Shown here: positions 1-7,146 of the stretch, one piece after another
Numbering within the stretch: the first letter of the stretch is position 1
How the letters are laid out: every line of letters starts with the position of its first letter
Assembly (NCBI GenBank): GCA_039198225.1
Contig: JBCCTQ010000015.1
Coordinates: 34,014-98,013, forward strand
DNA length: 64,000 bases
Direction: 5' to 3'
From: JASJAR01 sp039198225
GTDB taxonomy: Bacteria > Pseudomonadota > Alphaproteobacteria > Rhodobacterales > Rhodobacteraceae
The notes under the pieces: generated by a model
Told to the model about the DNA's origin: nothing
Databases searched by the model: none
Seen by the model: the letters and a program-made list of their open reading frames with translations, nothing else
Program-made: the position numbers and the translations under genes

Positions 1-1284
1 GAGCTTCGGCATGCCCGAGGCAACCGCTTTGGTCATGCCGCCTAGGCTTTCGACTTCTTCCATCAGCGCCCAAGCCTTTTCGGCAAGTTCCGCCGTGAGG
101 CTTTCGACATAGTAAGAGCCCGCCAACGGGTCGACCACATTGGTCACACCGGTTTCTTCTTGGAGAATAAGCTGAGTGTTGCGCGCGATACGGGCAGCAA
201 ATTCCGTTGGGAGGGCCATCGCCTCATCAAGCGCGTTCGTATGAAGCGACTGGGTGCCCCCCAAAACCGCCGACATCGCCTCATAGGCGGTGCGAACCAC
301 GTTATTGTAAGGATCCTGCTCCTGGAGGCTCACGCCTGAGGTCTGACAATGGGTGCGGAGCATCTTCGAGCGGGGATTTTGCGGCTCGAACTCGTCCATA
401 ATCCGCGACCAAAGAAGCCGTGCCGCGCGCAATTTGGCCGCCTCCATGAAGAAATTCATCCCAATGGCGAAGAAAAACGACAGCCGTGGGGCGAATTTAT
501 CCACATCCATGCCCCGAGCGATGGCGGCGCGGACATATTCGCGGCCATCGGCGAGCGTGAAGGCAAGCTCTTGAACCAGGTTCGCCCCCGCTTCCTGCAT
601 ATGGTAGCCCGAAATCGAGATCGAGTTGAACTTCGGCATGTAATCAGCTGTATATTCAATGATATCTCCAACCAGCCGCATGGAAGGTTCAGGCGGATAG
701 ATATAGGTGTTACGCACCATAAACTCTTTCAGAATGTCGTTTTGGATGGTGCCCGAAAGTGCGGCTCGATCGACCCCCTGCTCTTCGCCGGCAACGATGA
801 AATTCGCCAGCACCGGGATTACCGCGCCGTTCATCGTCATCGAGACGCTGATGTCGCCTAAAGGTATGCCGTCAAAGAGGATTTTCATGTCTTCGACGCT
901 GTCGATGGCCACGCCGGCCTTGCCAACATCACCGTCGACCCGGGGATGGTCGCTGTCATAGCCGCGATGGGTGGCGAGATCGAACGCAACCGAAACACCC
1001 TGCTGCCCGGCCGCCAGAGCCTTGCGATAAAAGGCGTTTGACTCTTCGGCCGTTGAAAACCCGGCATATTGGCGGATCGTCCACGGCCGGCCCGCATACA
1101 TTGTGGCTTTGACGCCCCGGGTGAACGGTGCCTCGCCAGGTACGCCGCCCAGATGATCAAGGCCGTCGAGATCGGCTTCGGTGTAAAGCGGTCTGACCTC
1201 GATCCCTTCCAGCGTCTCCCAATCGAGGCTCGTCAGCGGCCTGCCCCGAAGTTCCTTTTCCGCAAGGGCTTTCCAGTCCTTCAT
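1..1284 (-). CDS. Methylmalonyl-CoA mutase, N-terminal part (cut by window edge)
   Basis: Adenosylcobalamin-dependent isomerisation of methylmalonyl-CoA to succinyl-CoA, the last step of propionyl-CoA assimilation. Translating the minus strand from the ATG at 1284 gives 428 codons without a stop up to the left edge. The protein starts MKDWKALAEKELRG and contains TRGVKATMYAGRPWTIRQYAG (substrate-domain start) and the family blocks NSISISGYHMQEAG, RAARLLWSRIMDEFEPQNPRS and EEMSAVLGG-like SLHTNALDEA. These are the TIM-barrel acyl-CoA-binding part; the B12-binding C-terminus lies outside. A GAGGGG Shine-Dalgarno about 7 bases upstream supports the start. It is the last gene of a minus-strand pccB...pccA...mutase neighbourhood, the usual Rhodobacterales arrangement. 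Function is near certain; whether it is the single-chain form is inferred. Confidence 0.95.
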   Translation of the reverse strand, partial: MKDWKALAEKELRGRPLTSLDWETLEGIEVRPLYTEADLDGLDHLGGVPGEAPFTRGVKATMYAGRPWTIRQYAGFSTAEESNAFYRKALAAGQQGVSVAFDLATHRGYDSDHPRVDGDVGKAGVAIDSVEDMKILFDGIPLGDISVSMTMNGAVIPVLANFIVAGEEQGVDRAALSGTIQNDILKEFMVRNTYIYPPEPSMRLVGDIIEYTADYMPKFNSISISGYHMQEAGANLVQELAFTLADGREYVRAAIARGMDVDKFAPRLSFFFAIGMNFFMEAAKLRAARLLWSRIMDEFEPQNPRSKMLRTHCQTSGVSLQEQDPYNNVVRTAYEAMSAVLGGTQSLHTNALDEAMALPTEFAARIARNTQLILQEETGVTNVVDPLAGSYYVESLTAELAEKAWALMEEVESLGGMTKAVASGMPKL

Positions 1285-1382
1285 AGCACACCCCTCGTCA
1301 TTTCAATCCTCCGTCAACGCGGCCAATGGGCCTCTTCGCACGGACCTTTGGGCGACCTATATAACCATTTGAAGGAGTTATC

Positions 1383-1866
1383 ATGACCCGTTTGATCGTC
1401 GCATCTTTTCTCGCGTCCCTCTTGGGCGCGGGCATCCCGGGCCCCGGCCACGGGGCTGACGGTATTTCAGAGGACGCCTCCGCGCTTGAGCGCTGGCAGG
1501 CTGACCCCACGATGGTTTTTTCCGCGTCTGAGGTAAAGATTGAGGACTTCAAGTGGGAGGCGCGGCCAATTGTGGTCTTCGCCAATACCGACGCCAACCC
1601 TCTCTTCCAGCAGCAATTGGAGCTTTTGGAGGCCCAGATCGACGACTTGGTCGAGCGGGACGTGGTTTTAATTCACCGATACCGACCCAGAGGGCGCGTC
1701 CGAGCTCCGCCGCAGCCTGCGCCCCCGGGGCTTTATGCTGACGCTCATCGGCAAGGACGGCACCGTGAAACTCCGCAAACCCCGAGCCTGGGACGTGCGG
1801 GAATTGTCGCGCTCGATTGACAAAATGCCCCTTCGGCAAGACGAAATCCGCCGCGGCGGGCGGTAG
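1383..1866 (+). pseudogene. DUF4174 protein gene interrupted by a frameshift
   Basis: A secreted protein begins at the ATG at 1383 (AAGGAG just upstream) with a signal peptide (MTRLIVASFLASLLGAGIPG). It shows the DUF4174 pattern 'RPIVVFANTDANPLFQQQL...ERDVVLI' up to about residue 97. The expected continuation TDTDPEGASELRRSLRPRGF, then LTLIGKDGTVKLRKPRAWD, is present but in the next reading frame, ending at the TAG at 1864-1866. Removing one base near 1674 (a c between att and acc) restores a continuous protein of about 160 residues. In the original frame translation runs to 1820 as a nonsense proline/arginine-rich tail. The function of DUF4174 is unknown; its fold is thought to resemble thioredoxin. 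The cause could be a real mutation or a sequencing error. The stop lies 4 bases from the stop of the convergent membrane-protein gene. Confidence 0.75.
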
Positions 1867-1870
1867 ATCG

Positions 1871-3427
1871 TCATTCGATCCCCGGTTCAAACGCAAAGCG
1901 CGCGCCCTCGGGTAGGGTCGACGCGAATGCGCGGAGGCTCTCGACCAGTGGCGTAACCTCCTCGGGCCGGGTCGCGTAAAAGTCCACCTCGGCACCGCCG
2001 AGAAAGCCCCGAGCAGGGCTGATATGCAGTTGGCCGAGGCGGATCCAACCGTCGGGGACCGCCTCACCGAGCCAGCTCTCGTAAATCATTGCCAACCCCA
2101 CATCGTACTCGGTCGCCAGGGGTCCGGCCCAACCGTTGTCGGGGGCCGAGAGGCGGATCCGGCGCGCCTCGCTATTGGCCAAGCCCCAAAGGTCGAGAAC
2201 ATAATTCGGATTACCCCAGACGACGCGTCCGAGGTCATTTATCGCCACGTTGGTTCCGGCAAAGTCCTGGGCGAAGCGGGCCATTTGCCCCTGTTGGAGA
2301 TGGATAGCCCTTGGGTTCCAAAAGTACTCCGTCACGCTTTCGCGGGCATAGGTCGCACCCGATAGCGCGGCGGGCGCCAGGGAGACGGCGAGAGCCAAGC
2401 CAGGCCGGCTCGCGCCAAGGGCCAATGCGATCAACCCTGCCCCAAGCGCATAAAGCGCATAGTGCTCATATCGTTCCATCCAGCCGATTTGTCCGAACAC
2501 CAGATGCGCACCCCCTGCCCCGACCAGGACCCAGACGAGAATGCCCCGCCGGGAGGCGGCGAGCTTGTGATCAAGCGTGCGAAGAATGAGCGCGGCCATA
2601 GGTATCGACGCGAGCGCGATCCCGTTCGGCTGGGAAAGGTTGCTCCCAAACCGTCGGAGCGACCGTTCGAGCCGGGACAGGTCGGGGCCGTCGAGGGTTC
2701 CGAGCTTTGCAGACACCGAACTCGGCAAGGGATCGAGGCCGAGGGAAACGAGGAAGGCCATGAAACCCGCCAACGGAATGAAGGCGAGGACGAGGGCCAA
2801 AGCAGCCCAACCCCGGCGAGCGACAAGAAAGAGCGCAAAGGCCGCCATCAAGGACAAGGCCACGCCTTCAAAGCGGAGAAGCGGCGCGGCGAGAATACCA
2901 AGAAAGAGCCAAGGGGTGACCCGCCCATCCGTGAAAAGTCGCACGAGACCATAGATGATCAGAAGGCTCGCAGCCCCGTGGAGGCTGTGCTCCATCCCCG
3001 AAAACGCGGCCGCGTGGGTTCCGTAAGCGGCGGGGACAAGTAGCGCCACGGCACTGACCAAAGCGCCCCGCCCCCCGGCCGCACGGAGGATCGCCGCAAA
3101 GAGACCGGCCCCGATCAGGAGGGCAAGAACGTTCCAAATGAGCGGCAGCACGCGTTGAAGGGCGCTTTCGGGAAAGGCTGCGAGGAGAAAAGGATAAAGC
3201 GGAGACGAGGCGGCGCTCGCCGCTTCGCCGGCATTTACCCCATAGCCCCCGCGGGCGATCTCGGAGGCCATGGCGAGGTGAATGTAGACGTCGTCCAGCG
3301 GATATTCGAAGACCCAACCGGCGCGCCAGGCGGAAACCAGTTGCAGCAAAAGATAGGGCGCGAGCGCCCCGACCACGGCAAGGCGGGTCAAGCTCGGGCG
3401 CGTTTTGGCTTCAAGGGTGTCGTTCAA
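1871..3427 (-). CDS. Polytopic membrane protein, GT-C glycosyltransferase-like
   Basis: 518 residues starting at TTG (an in-frame TGA lies just upstream). About ten hydrophobic segments follow one another (APYLLLQLVSAW, VLPLIWNVLALLIGAGLFAAIL, GALVSAVALLVPAAYG, LSLMAAFALFLVARR, AALALVLAFIPLAGFMAFLV and others). The first extracytoplasmic loop carries the acidic pair in YPLDDVYIHLAMASEIA, as in polyprenyl-phosphate-dependent GT-C transferases of the ArnT/PMT type. A soluble C-terminal domain of about 130 residues follows, also typical of that fold. It would transfer sugar from a lipid carrier at the periplasmic face, but substrate and acceptor cannot be read from the sequence. It sits between pccA and the mutase gene without an evident functional link. 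The four-copy CGGATCCG array lies just upstream. Confidence 0.7.
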   Translation of the reverse strand: MNDTLEAKTRPSLTRLAVVGALAPYLLLQLVSAWRAGWVFEYPLDDVYIHLAMASEIARGGYGVNAGEAASAASSPLYPFLLAAFPESALQRVLPLIWNVLALLIGAGLFAAILRAAGGRGALVSAVALLVPAAYGTHAAAFSGMEHSLHGAASLLIIYGLVRLFTDGRVTPWLFLGILAAPLLRFEGVALSLMAAFALFLVARRGWAALALVLAFIPLAGFMAFLVSLGLDPLPSSVSAKLGTLDGPDLSRLERSLRRFGSNLSQPNGIALASIPMAALILRTLDHKLAASRRGILVWVLVGAGGAHLVFGQIGWMERYEHYALYALGAGLIALALGASRPGLALAVSLAPAALSGATYARESVTEYFWNPRAIHLQQGQMARFAQDFAGTNVAINDLGRVVWGNPNYVLDLWGLANSEARRIRLSAPDNGWAGPLATEYDVGLAMIYESWLGEAVPDGWIRLGQLHISPARGFLGGAEVDFYATRPEEVTPLVESLRAFASTLPEGARFAFEPGIE

Positions 3428-3436
3428 CGCGCAAAC

Positions 3437-3480
3437 CGGATCCGATCACGGATCCGGGGCCGGATCCGCACCCGGATCCG
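3437..3480. repeat. Four CGGATCCG palindromes at exact 12-bp spacing
   Basis: CGGATCCG occurs at 3437, 3449, 3461 and 3473, each followed by four variable bases, so the array has an exact 12-bp period. It fills nearly all of the 55-bp gap between the pccA stop (3483) and the start of the membrane-protein gene (3427). Each unit is a perfect 8-bp palindrome. Adjacent units can pair to form hairpins in RNA. No T-tract follows, so it is not a standard terminator. Confidence 0.85.
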
Positions 3481-3482
3481 CC

Positions 3483-5483
3483 TCATTCAAATTCCATGAT
3501 CACGTCGTCGACGGCGAGACTTGCTCCGGGTTCGGCCCGGAGTTTGGTTACCGTCGCCTTCCGTTCGGCGCGGAGGATGTTTTCCATTTTCATCGCCTCG
3601 ACCGTGCAAAGTGCCTGACCCTCTTCTACGGTCTCGCCTTCAGTCACGTCGATCTTCACCACGAGCCCTGGCATCGGGCAAAGGAGGAATTTCGACGTGT
3701 CGGGCGGCAGTTTCTCGGGCATGAGTCGCGCCAATTCTGCATGCCGAGGCGTGCGGATCTCGACTTCGAGATCAGCGCCTCGGTTGCGGATCCGGAAGCC
3801 CGACGTAATCTCATTGACCTTGAGGATCAAAGGATCGCCATCGACAAGCATCCAAGCCAGATGCTCGCCAGGGGTCCAGTCACCCTCAATATCATGGGTC
3901 GCGCCATCGTCGAACGTGACGCTGGCCCCGCCTTCCCGAGCATCGATGGTGACATCGTAGTCCTTGCCCCCGAGCGCCACGTTCCAAGCACTCCCGACCT
4001 TGCGCTCGTGGTTGTCCATCCGGCCCGATACCCGGGTGCGCCTGATTTCGGCGACCCGGTACATCGCGGCGGCCGAAGCCGCGATGCCCCTCAGGTCGTC
4101 ATCGGTCAGGTCGACGCCGGAAAAGCCATCGGGATATTCCTCAGCGATGAACGCAGTCGTAATTTCGCCCGAGACAAAGCGCGGATGGTCCATGACCGCC
4201 GAGAGGAAGGGGAGGTTGTGGCCGATCCCTTCAAGCTCGAAAGCGTCGAGTGCCGCGCGCATTTCACCAAGTGCGGCGTCCCGGCTTGGCGCCCAGGTGC
4301 AGAGTTTGGCGATCATCGGGTCGTAAAACATAGAGATCTCGCCGCCCTCAAATACGCCAGTATCGTTTCGCACGGCCCGGGTCGCCTCGCTCAGTTCAGC
4401 AGGGGGGCGGTAGCGCGTGAGCCGGCCGATGGACGGGAGGAAGTTACGATAGGGATCTTCGGCATAGAGCCGGCTTTCAAGGGCCCATCCGTCGATTTTG
4501 ACGTCTTCCTGGCGGATCGCGAGCGTCTCGCCAGATGCGACGCGGATCATCTGCTCGACAAGGTCGATCCCAGTGATGAGTTCGGTCACCGGATGCTCGA
4601 CCTGGAGACGGGTATTCATTTCTAGAAAATAGAAGTTCTTGTCACCGTCGACGATGAACTCGACCGTTCCAGCTGAGGAGTAATCCACTGCCTTGGCAAG
4701 GGCGACGGCCTGTTCGCCCATGGCTGCACGGGTCTCTTCGTCAAGAAACGGCGACGGCGCCTCTTCGATGACCTTTTGGTTCCGACGCTGGATCGAGCAT
4801 TCGCGCTCGTTGAGGTAAATGCAGTTGCGGTGTTTGTCGCCGAGGACTTGGATTTCGATGTGGCGGGGTTGGGTGACGAACTTTTCGATGAAGATCCGGT
4901 CATCCCCGAAGGACGCGGCCGCCTCGTTTTTCGAACTTTGGAAACCTTCGCGGGCCTCCTCATCGCTCCAGGCGATGCGCATGCCTTTGCCGCCGCCGCC
5001 TGCGGAGGCTTTGATCATCACCGGATAGCCGATCTCGCCCGCGATTTTGACGGCTTCGTCCGCGTCTTCGATCAGCCCCATATAGCCCGGTACGGTGGAG
5101 ACCCCGGCCCCAGCCGCGATCTTTTTCGAAGTGATCTTGTCGCCCATGGCCTCGATCGCGCCCACCGGCGGGCCGATGAACGCGACACCGGCCGCGTCCA
5201 GGGCGGCGGCAAATTTCGGGTTTTCGGAAAGAAACCCATATCCAGGATGGACCGCATCTGCGCCGGTGGCTTCGATGGCGGCCATGATCTTGTCGATGAC
5301 AATGTAGGATTGGTTGGCCGGTGGCGGGCCGATATGGATCGCCTCATCGGCCATCTTAACATGGAGCGCCTGGGCATCGGCGTCGGAAAAGACTGCCACG
5401 GTTTTGATCCCCATCCGCCTGGCTGTCTTCATGACGCGGCACGCGATCTCGCCCCGATTGGCAATCAATATCTTTTGAATCAC
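3483..5483 (-). CDS. pccA: Propionyl-CoA carboxylase, biotin carboxylase/biotin-carrier (alpha) subunit
   Basis: ATP- and bicarbonate-dependent carboxylation of biotin, feeding PccB to make methylmalonyl-CoA. The 666 residues contain an N-terminal biotin-carboxylase domain (MIQKILIANRGEIACRVMKT start, glycine loop KASAGGGGKGMRIAW, ERECSIQRRNQKVIEE, FLEMNTRLQVEHPVTE, to about 445). A middle domain linking to the beta subunit follows, then a C-terminal biotinyl domain whose EAMKMEN motif puts the biotinylated lysine at about residue 632. Length and domain order match PCC rather than acetyl-CoA carboxylase AccC, which lacks the carrier domain. pccB lies 1.7 kb upstream on the same strand and methylmalonyl-CoA mutase downstream, completing the pathway. 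Confidence 0.96.
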   Translation of the reverse strand: MIQKILIANRGEIACRVMKTARRMGIKTVAVFSDADAQALHVKMADEAIHIGPPPANQSYIVIDKIMAAIEATGADAVHPGYGFLSENPKFAAALDAAGVAFIGPPVGAIEAMGDKITSKKIAAGAGVSTVPGYMGLIEDADEAVKIAGEIGYPVMIKASAGGGGKGMRIAWSDEEAREGFQSSKNEAAASFGDDRIFIEKFVTQPRHIEIQVLGDKHRNCIYLNERECSIQRRNQKVIEEAPSPFLDEETRAAMGEQAVALAKAVDYSSAGTVEFIVDGDKNFYFLEMNTRLQVEHPVTELITGIDLVEQMIRVASGETLAIRQEDVKIDGWALESRLYAEDPYRNFLPSIGRLTRYRPPAELSEATRAVRNDTGVFEGGEISMFYDPMIAKLCTWAPSRDAALGEMRAALDAFELEGIGHNLPFLSAVMDHPRFVSGEITTAFIAEEYPDGFSGVDLTDDDLRGIAASAAAMYRVAEIRRTRVSGRMDNHERKVGSAWNVALGGKDYDVTIDAREGGASVTFDDGATHDIEGDWTPGEHLAWMLVDGDPLILKVNEITSGFRIRNRGADLEVEIRTPRHAELARLMPEKLPPDTSKFLLCPMPGLVVKIDVTEGETVEEGQALCTVEAMKMENILRAERKATVTKLRAEPGASLAVDDVIMEFE

Positions 5484-5520
5484 AGGGGTACCCTTCGATC
5501 ATTCGGGGGGACCATAAACG

Positions 5521-5577
5521 CAAATTTCCCTGGGCGGGAGAGGTCGCGGCGCAGTCAAACGCCGCGTCCTAAATTTG
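5521..5577. repeat. Nested inverted repeat upstream of pccA
   Basis: An outer pair CAAATTT (5521-5527) / AAATTTG (5571-5577) encloses an inner pair CGCGGCG (5545-5551) / CGCCGCG (5560-5566). On the minus strand it lies between the small lipoprotein gene and pccA. It could end the lipoprotein transcript or fold in the pccA leader; no T-tract follows. Confidence 0.5.
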
Positions 5578-5611
5578 GTGTCCCGGCTGCCCGAACCTCC
5601 AGGCCGTTAGA

Positions 5612-5815
5612 TTAGCAGCGGCCCGGATAGGTTTGACAATACGCAACATTCCCCGCCGCGCCGAGCGCTGCCCCGGTCAGAATATCGCCGTTGGTTGCTG
5701 CCGAGACGCCCGCACCGGCTGCGCCCCCGATCAGGGCCTGCTCGCCCAATGTGTCGCCACAGGCTCCGAGCCCAAAACCCCCCAGAAGGAGAAGGATCGC
5801 CGTCATACGCCGCAT
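5612..5815 (-). CDS. Small lipoprotein with glycine-zipper-like segment
   Basis: 67 residues starting at the ATG at 5815, chosen because GAGGAG precedes it and the signal peptide then begins MRRMTAILLLLGGFGLGAC. A lipobox (GLGAC) predicts lipidation at Cys19. The mature part has a glycine/alanine-rich stretch (ALIGGAAGAGVSAATNG then GAALGAAGN) resembling glycine-zipper outer-membrane lipoproteins, and ends with Cys-containing YCQTYPGRC. A longer in-frame ORF to 6001 is unlikely because its extra N-terminus is low complexity and lacks a ribosome site. It lies between pccB and pccA. No function can be assigned. Confidence 0.75.
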   Translation of the reverse strand: MRRMTAILLLLGGFGLGACGDTLGEQALIGGAAGAGVSAATNGDILTGAALGAAGNVAYCQTYPGRC

Positions 5816-6141
5816 GGATGTGCTCCTCGATTGTAACTGCCTCATGCGCGAAAGAGCGCCCGAATGCCTGATTTTGCAAGCCATTTTTCGAGACGCCGCA
5901 CCCCCGGGCAGGCCCCCGCCGGGGGCGAACAAAGGTGCGGACGGCGCAGAGACGCTGGCATCCACGCCGTCCGCCTTGGGAAGGGTATCGGACCTTTCCA
6001 TCCGGAACGCAGCTCTTCGCTGGAGGGGGTTGTCCCGGACGAAGACAGCTTATCGGGAAAAAACGGCGGGGTGCGAGCCCCATGGTCGGCGAGCAGTCCT
6101 CCTGGCAGCAGCTCGCCGGGTTCTGGCGCGCCTCGGCGATT
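5816..6141. other. Intergenic region without a recognisable gene
   Basis: About 325 bases with no ORF of convincing composition. It contains dyads: GGACGGCG/CGCCGTCC around 5939-5972 and GGCGAGC/GCTCGCC around 6088-6117. A structured leader or small RNA for the downstream lipoprotein is possible, but no known RNA family was recognised. Confidence 0.5.
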
Positions 6142-6408
6142 TCACGCCCGACGTCGGGCGAAGAGCTCCGGAAAGCTGTGCCGGGCCTCAGCGAGATTAA
6201 TTCGAAGTTCAGCCTCATAGGAGGCGGGATCGAACGAATCGTCCGCTGGCACCACTTCCCGGTCCAAAAGCCAAGACAGGCGGCCCGCATCGAGGTTACC
6301 GCGGACGAACGAATCTTCGCCGAAATGTTCAATAAGGGCTGAAAGGAAGGCCGCATCGGCAGCGCTGTCGGCGGGGCGCCGGTCGGCATGGCGTGCGCGG
6401 GCTCTCAA
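6142..6408 (-). CDS. Small hypothetical protein
   Basis: 88 residues if translation starts at the TTG at 6408, which has GGAG eight bases upstream. An ATG at 6498 in the same frame would add 30 residues, but those are encoded across an inverted repeat (6459-6479) that looks like a terminator for the preceding gene. The protein is acidic-helical with an Arg-rich start (LRARARHADRRPAD), a middle part AAFLSALIEHFGEDSFVRGN, and ends LFARRRA. A TACAAT -10-like box lies between the inverted repeat and the start. No family was recognised. It sits between pccB and pccA, among small lipoprotein genes. Confidence 0.55.
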   Translation of the reverse strand: MRARARHADRRPADSAADAAFLSALIEHFGEDSFVRGNLDAGRLSWLLDREVVPADDSFDPASYEAELRINLAEARHSFPELFARRRA

Positions 6409-6458
6409 AGGGGTCGCTCCTTTGGGATTGGCACGCCGGATTGTAAACTGGAAGTCAG

Positions 6459-6479
6459 TTCCGGGAAGTCTCCCGGGAA
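6459..6479 (-). terminator. Hairpin between the micro-lipoprotein genes and the small hypothetical gene
   Basis: TTCCGGGA / TCCCGGGAA arms with a short loop, downstream of the two tandem lipoprotein genes on the minus strand. The T-tract is absent, so termination is only probable. Confidence 0.45.
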
Positions 6480-6533
6480 AGCCCCTGTGCTTCAGCATGG
6501 CCTGGCATTTCTCGCCTGGCGAAGGGGGCCGTA

Positions 6534-6555
6534 GGGCGGACAGGAACGTCCGCCC
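6534..6555 (-). terminator. Hairpin after the downstream micro-lipoprotein gene
   Basis: GGGCGGAC / GTCCGCCC, a perfect 8-bp stem with a 6-base loop, begins 11 bases past the stop codon of the 6566-6697 gene (minus orientation). The partner gene has a comparable hairpin at 6751-6770. No U-run follows either. Confidence 0.55.
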
Positions 6556-6565
6556 GCAGGAAGAT

Positions 6566-6697
6566 TTAGAACTTGGACATAGGCTTGTCGTCCATCATGA
6601 TCGGCTCTTCGATCACGACCGGCTCTTCTTGTTGAGCGCAGGCGCCAAGGACGGTCATAACACCGAGGGCCATGAGGGCGATAAGGTTCTTCGACAT
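6566..6697 (-). CDS. Micro-lipoprotein, copy 2 of a tandem pair
   Basis: A 43-residue protein: MSKNLIALMALGVMTVLGAC then AQQEEPVVIEEPIMMDDKPM, ending SKF. A clean signal peptide with lipobox (VLGAC, Cys20) is followed by an acidic 23-residue mature peptide. A TAGGAG ribosome site lies just upstream. It is a paralogue of the gene at 6779-6910: same length, same MSK start, same ACAQQEE junction and a KF end. The two mature tails differ in sequence but not in acidity. Entericidin-sized lipoproteins of this kind are usually envelope-associated; the function is unknown. Confidence 0.8.
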   Translation of the reverse strand: MSKNLIALMALGVMTVLGACAQQEEPVVIEEPIMMDDKPMSKF

Positions 6698-6750
6698 TTG
6701 GAACTCCTAGATTGTCGATTGTCCGCACCGTCTCTGTCGGGCGCGGTTCG

Positions 6751-6770
6751 GGCGGGCCACCTGGCCCGCC
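6751..6770 (-). terminator. Hairpin between the two micro-lipoprotein genes
   Basis: GGCGGGCC / GGCCCGCC, a perfect 8-bp stem with a 4-base loop, starts about 8 bases after the stop of the upstream copy. It could stabilise or partly terminate the upstream transcript, giving unequal expression of the two copies (inference). Confidence 0.6.
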
Positions 6771-6778
6771 CTGGGTAA

Positions 6779-6910
6779 TTAAAACTTGCCGGTTACCGGT
6801 TCTGCCTCGATTGGCTCGGGCTCCACGAAGATAACCTCTTCCTGCTGGGCGCAAGCTGCGACCAGGGTGAGCAGGCCGAGGGCGAGAAGTGCGGTGATGC
6901 TCTTCGACAT
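6779..6910 (-). CDS. Micro-lipoprotein, copy 1 of a tandem pair
   Basis: A 43-residue protein: MSKSITALLALGLLTLVAAC followed by AQQEEVIFVEPEPIEAEPVT, ending GKF. The signal peptide carries lipobox VAAC (Cys20) and the acidic Pro/Glu-rich mature tail is only 23 residues. The ribosome site is TTTAGGAG. It is the first gene of the tandem pair and follows pccB on the same strand with a 236-base gap, long enough for its own promoter. The Pro-Glu tail looks extended rather than folded. No function can be stated. Confidence 0.8.
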   Translation of the reverse strand: MSKSITALLALGLLTLVAACAQQEEVIFVEPEPIEAEPVTGKF

Positions 6911-7146
6911 CTGGGTCTCCTAAATTGCCGAAAGACAGCGACCGGATGTCGCTCCGGTGCCTGTCCCCATTCCTTTGATCCGACACCCGTCGGGGTATCC
7001 CGGCGGACGCTAACGCAACATTTAGGAAAATCCTATGCTTCGCAGCGTTGTACGGCGAATTGTGGCCAAGACGCATCATCCGGCGAAAGATAGCCTATGG
7101 CCGTTGATCTGCCCGGTTGATGTCCCAATCGCCGGGAAGGCCGCCA

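Noticed and set aside
3405..4625. 406-codon plus-strand ORF opposite pccA
   Set aside because: It is the complement of a GC-rich coding gene with no ribosome site, signal or domain; pccA on the minus strand explains the region.
5816..6141. A 6S-like or SRP-like RNA in the region upstream of the small lipoprotein
   Set aside because: Hairpins are present, but the conserved cores of 6S or SRP RNA were not found.
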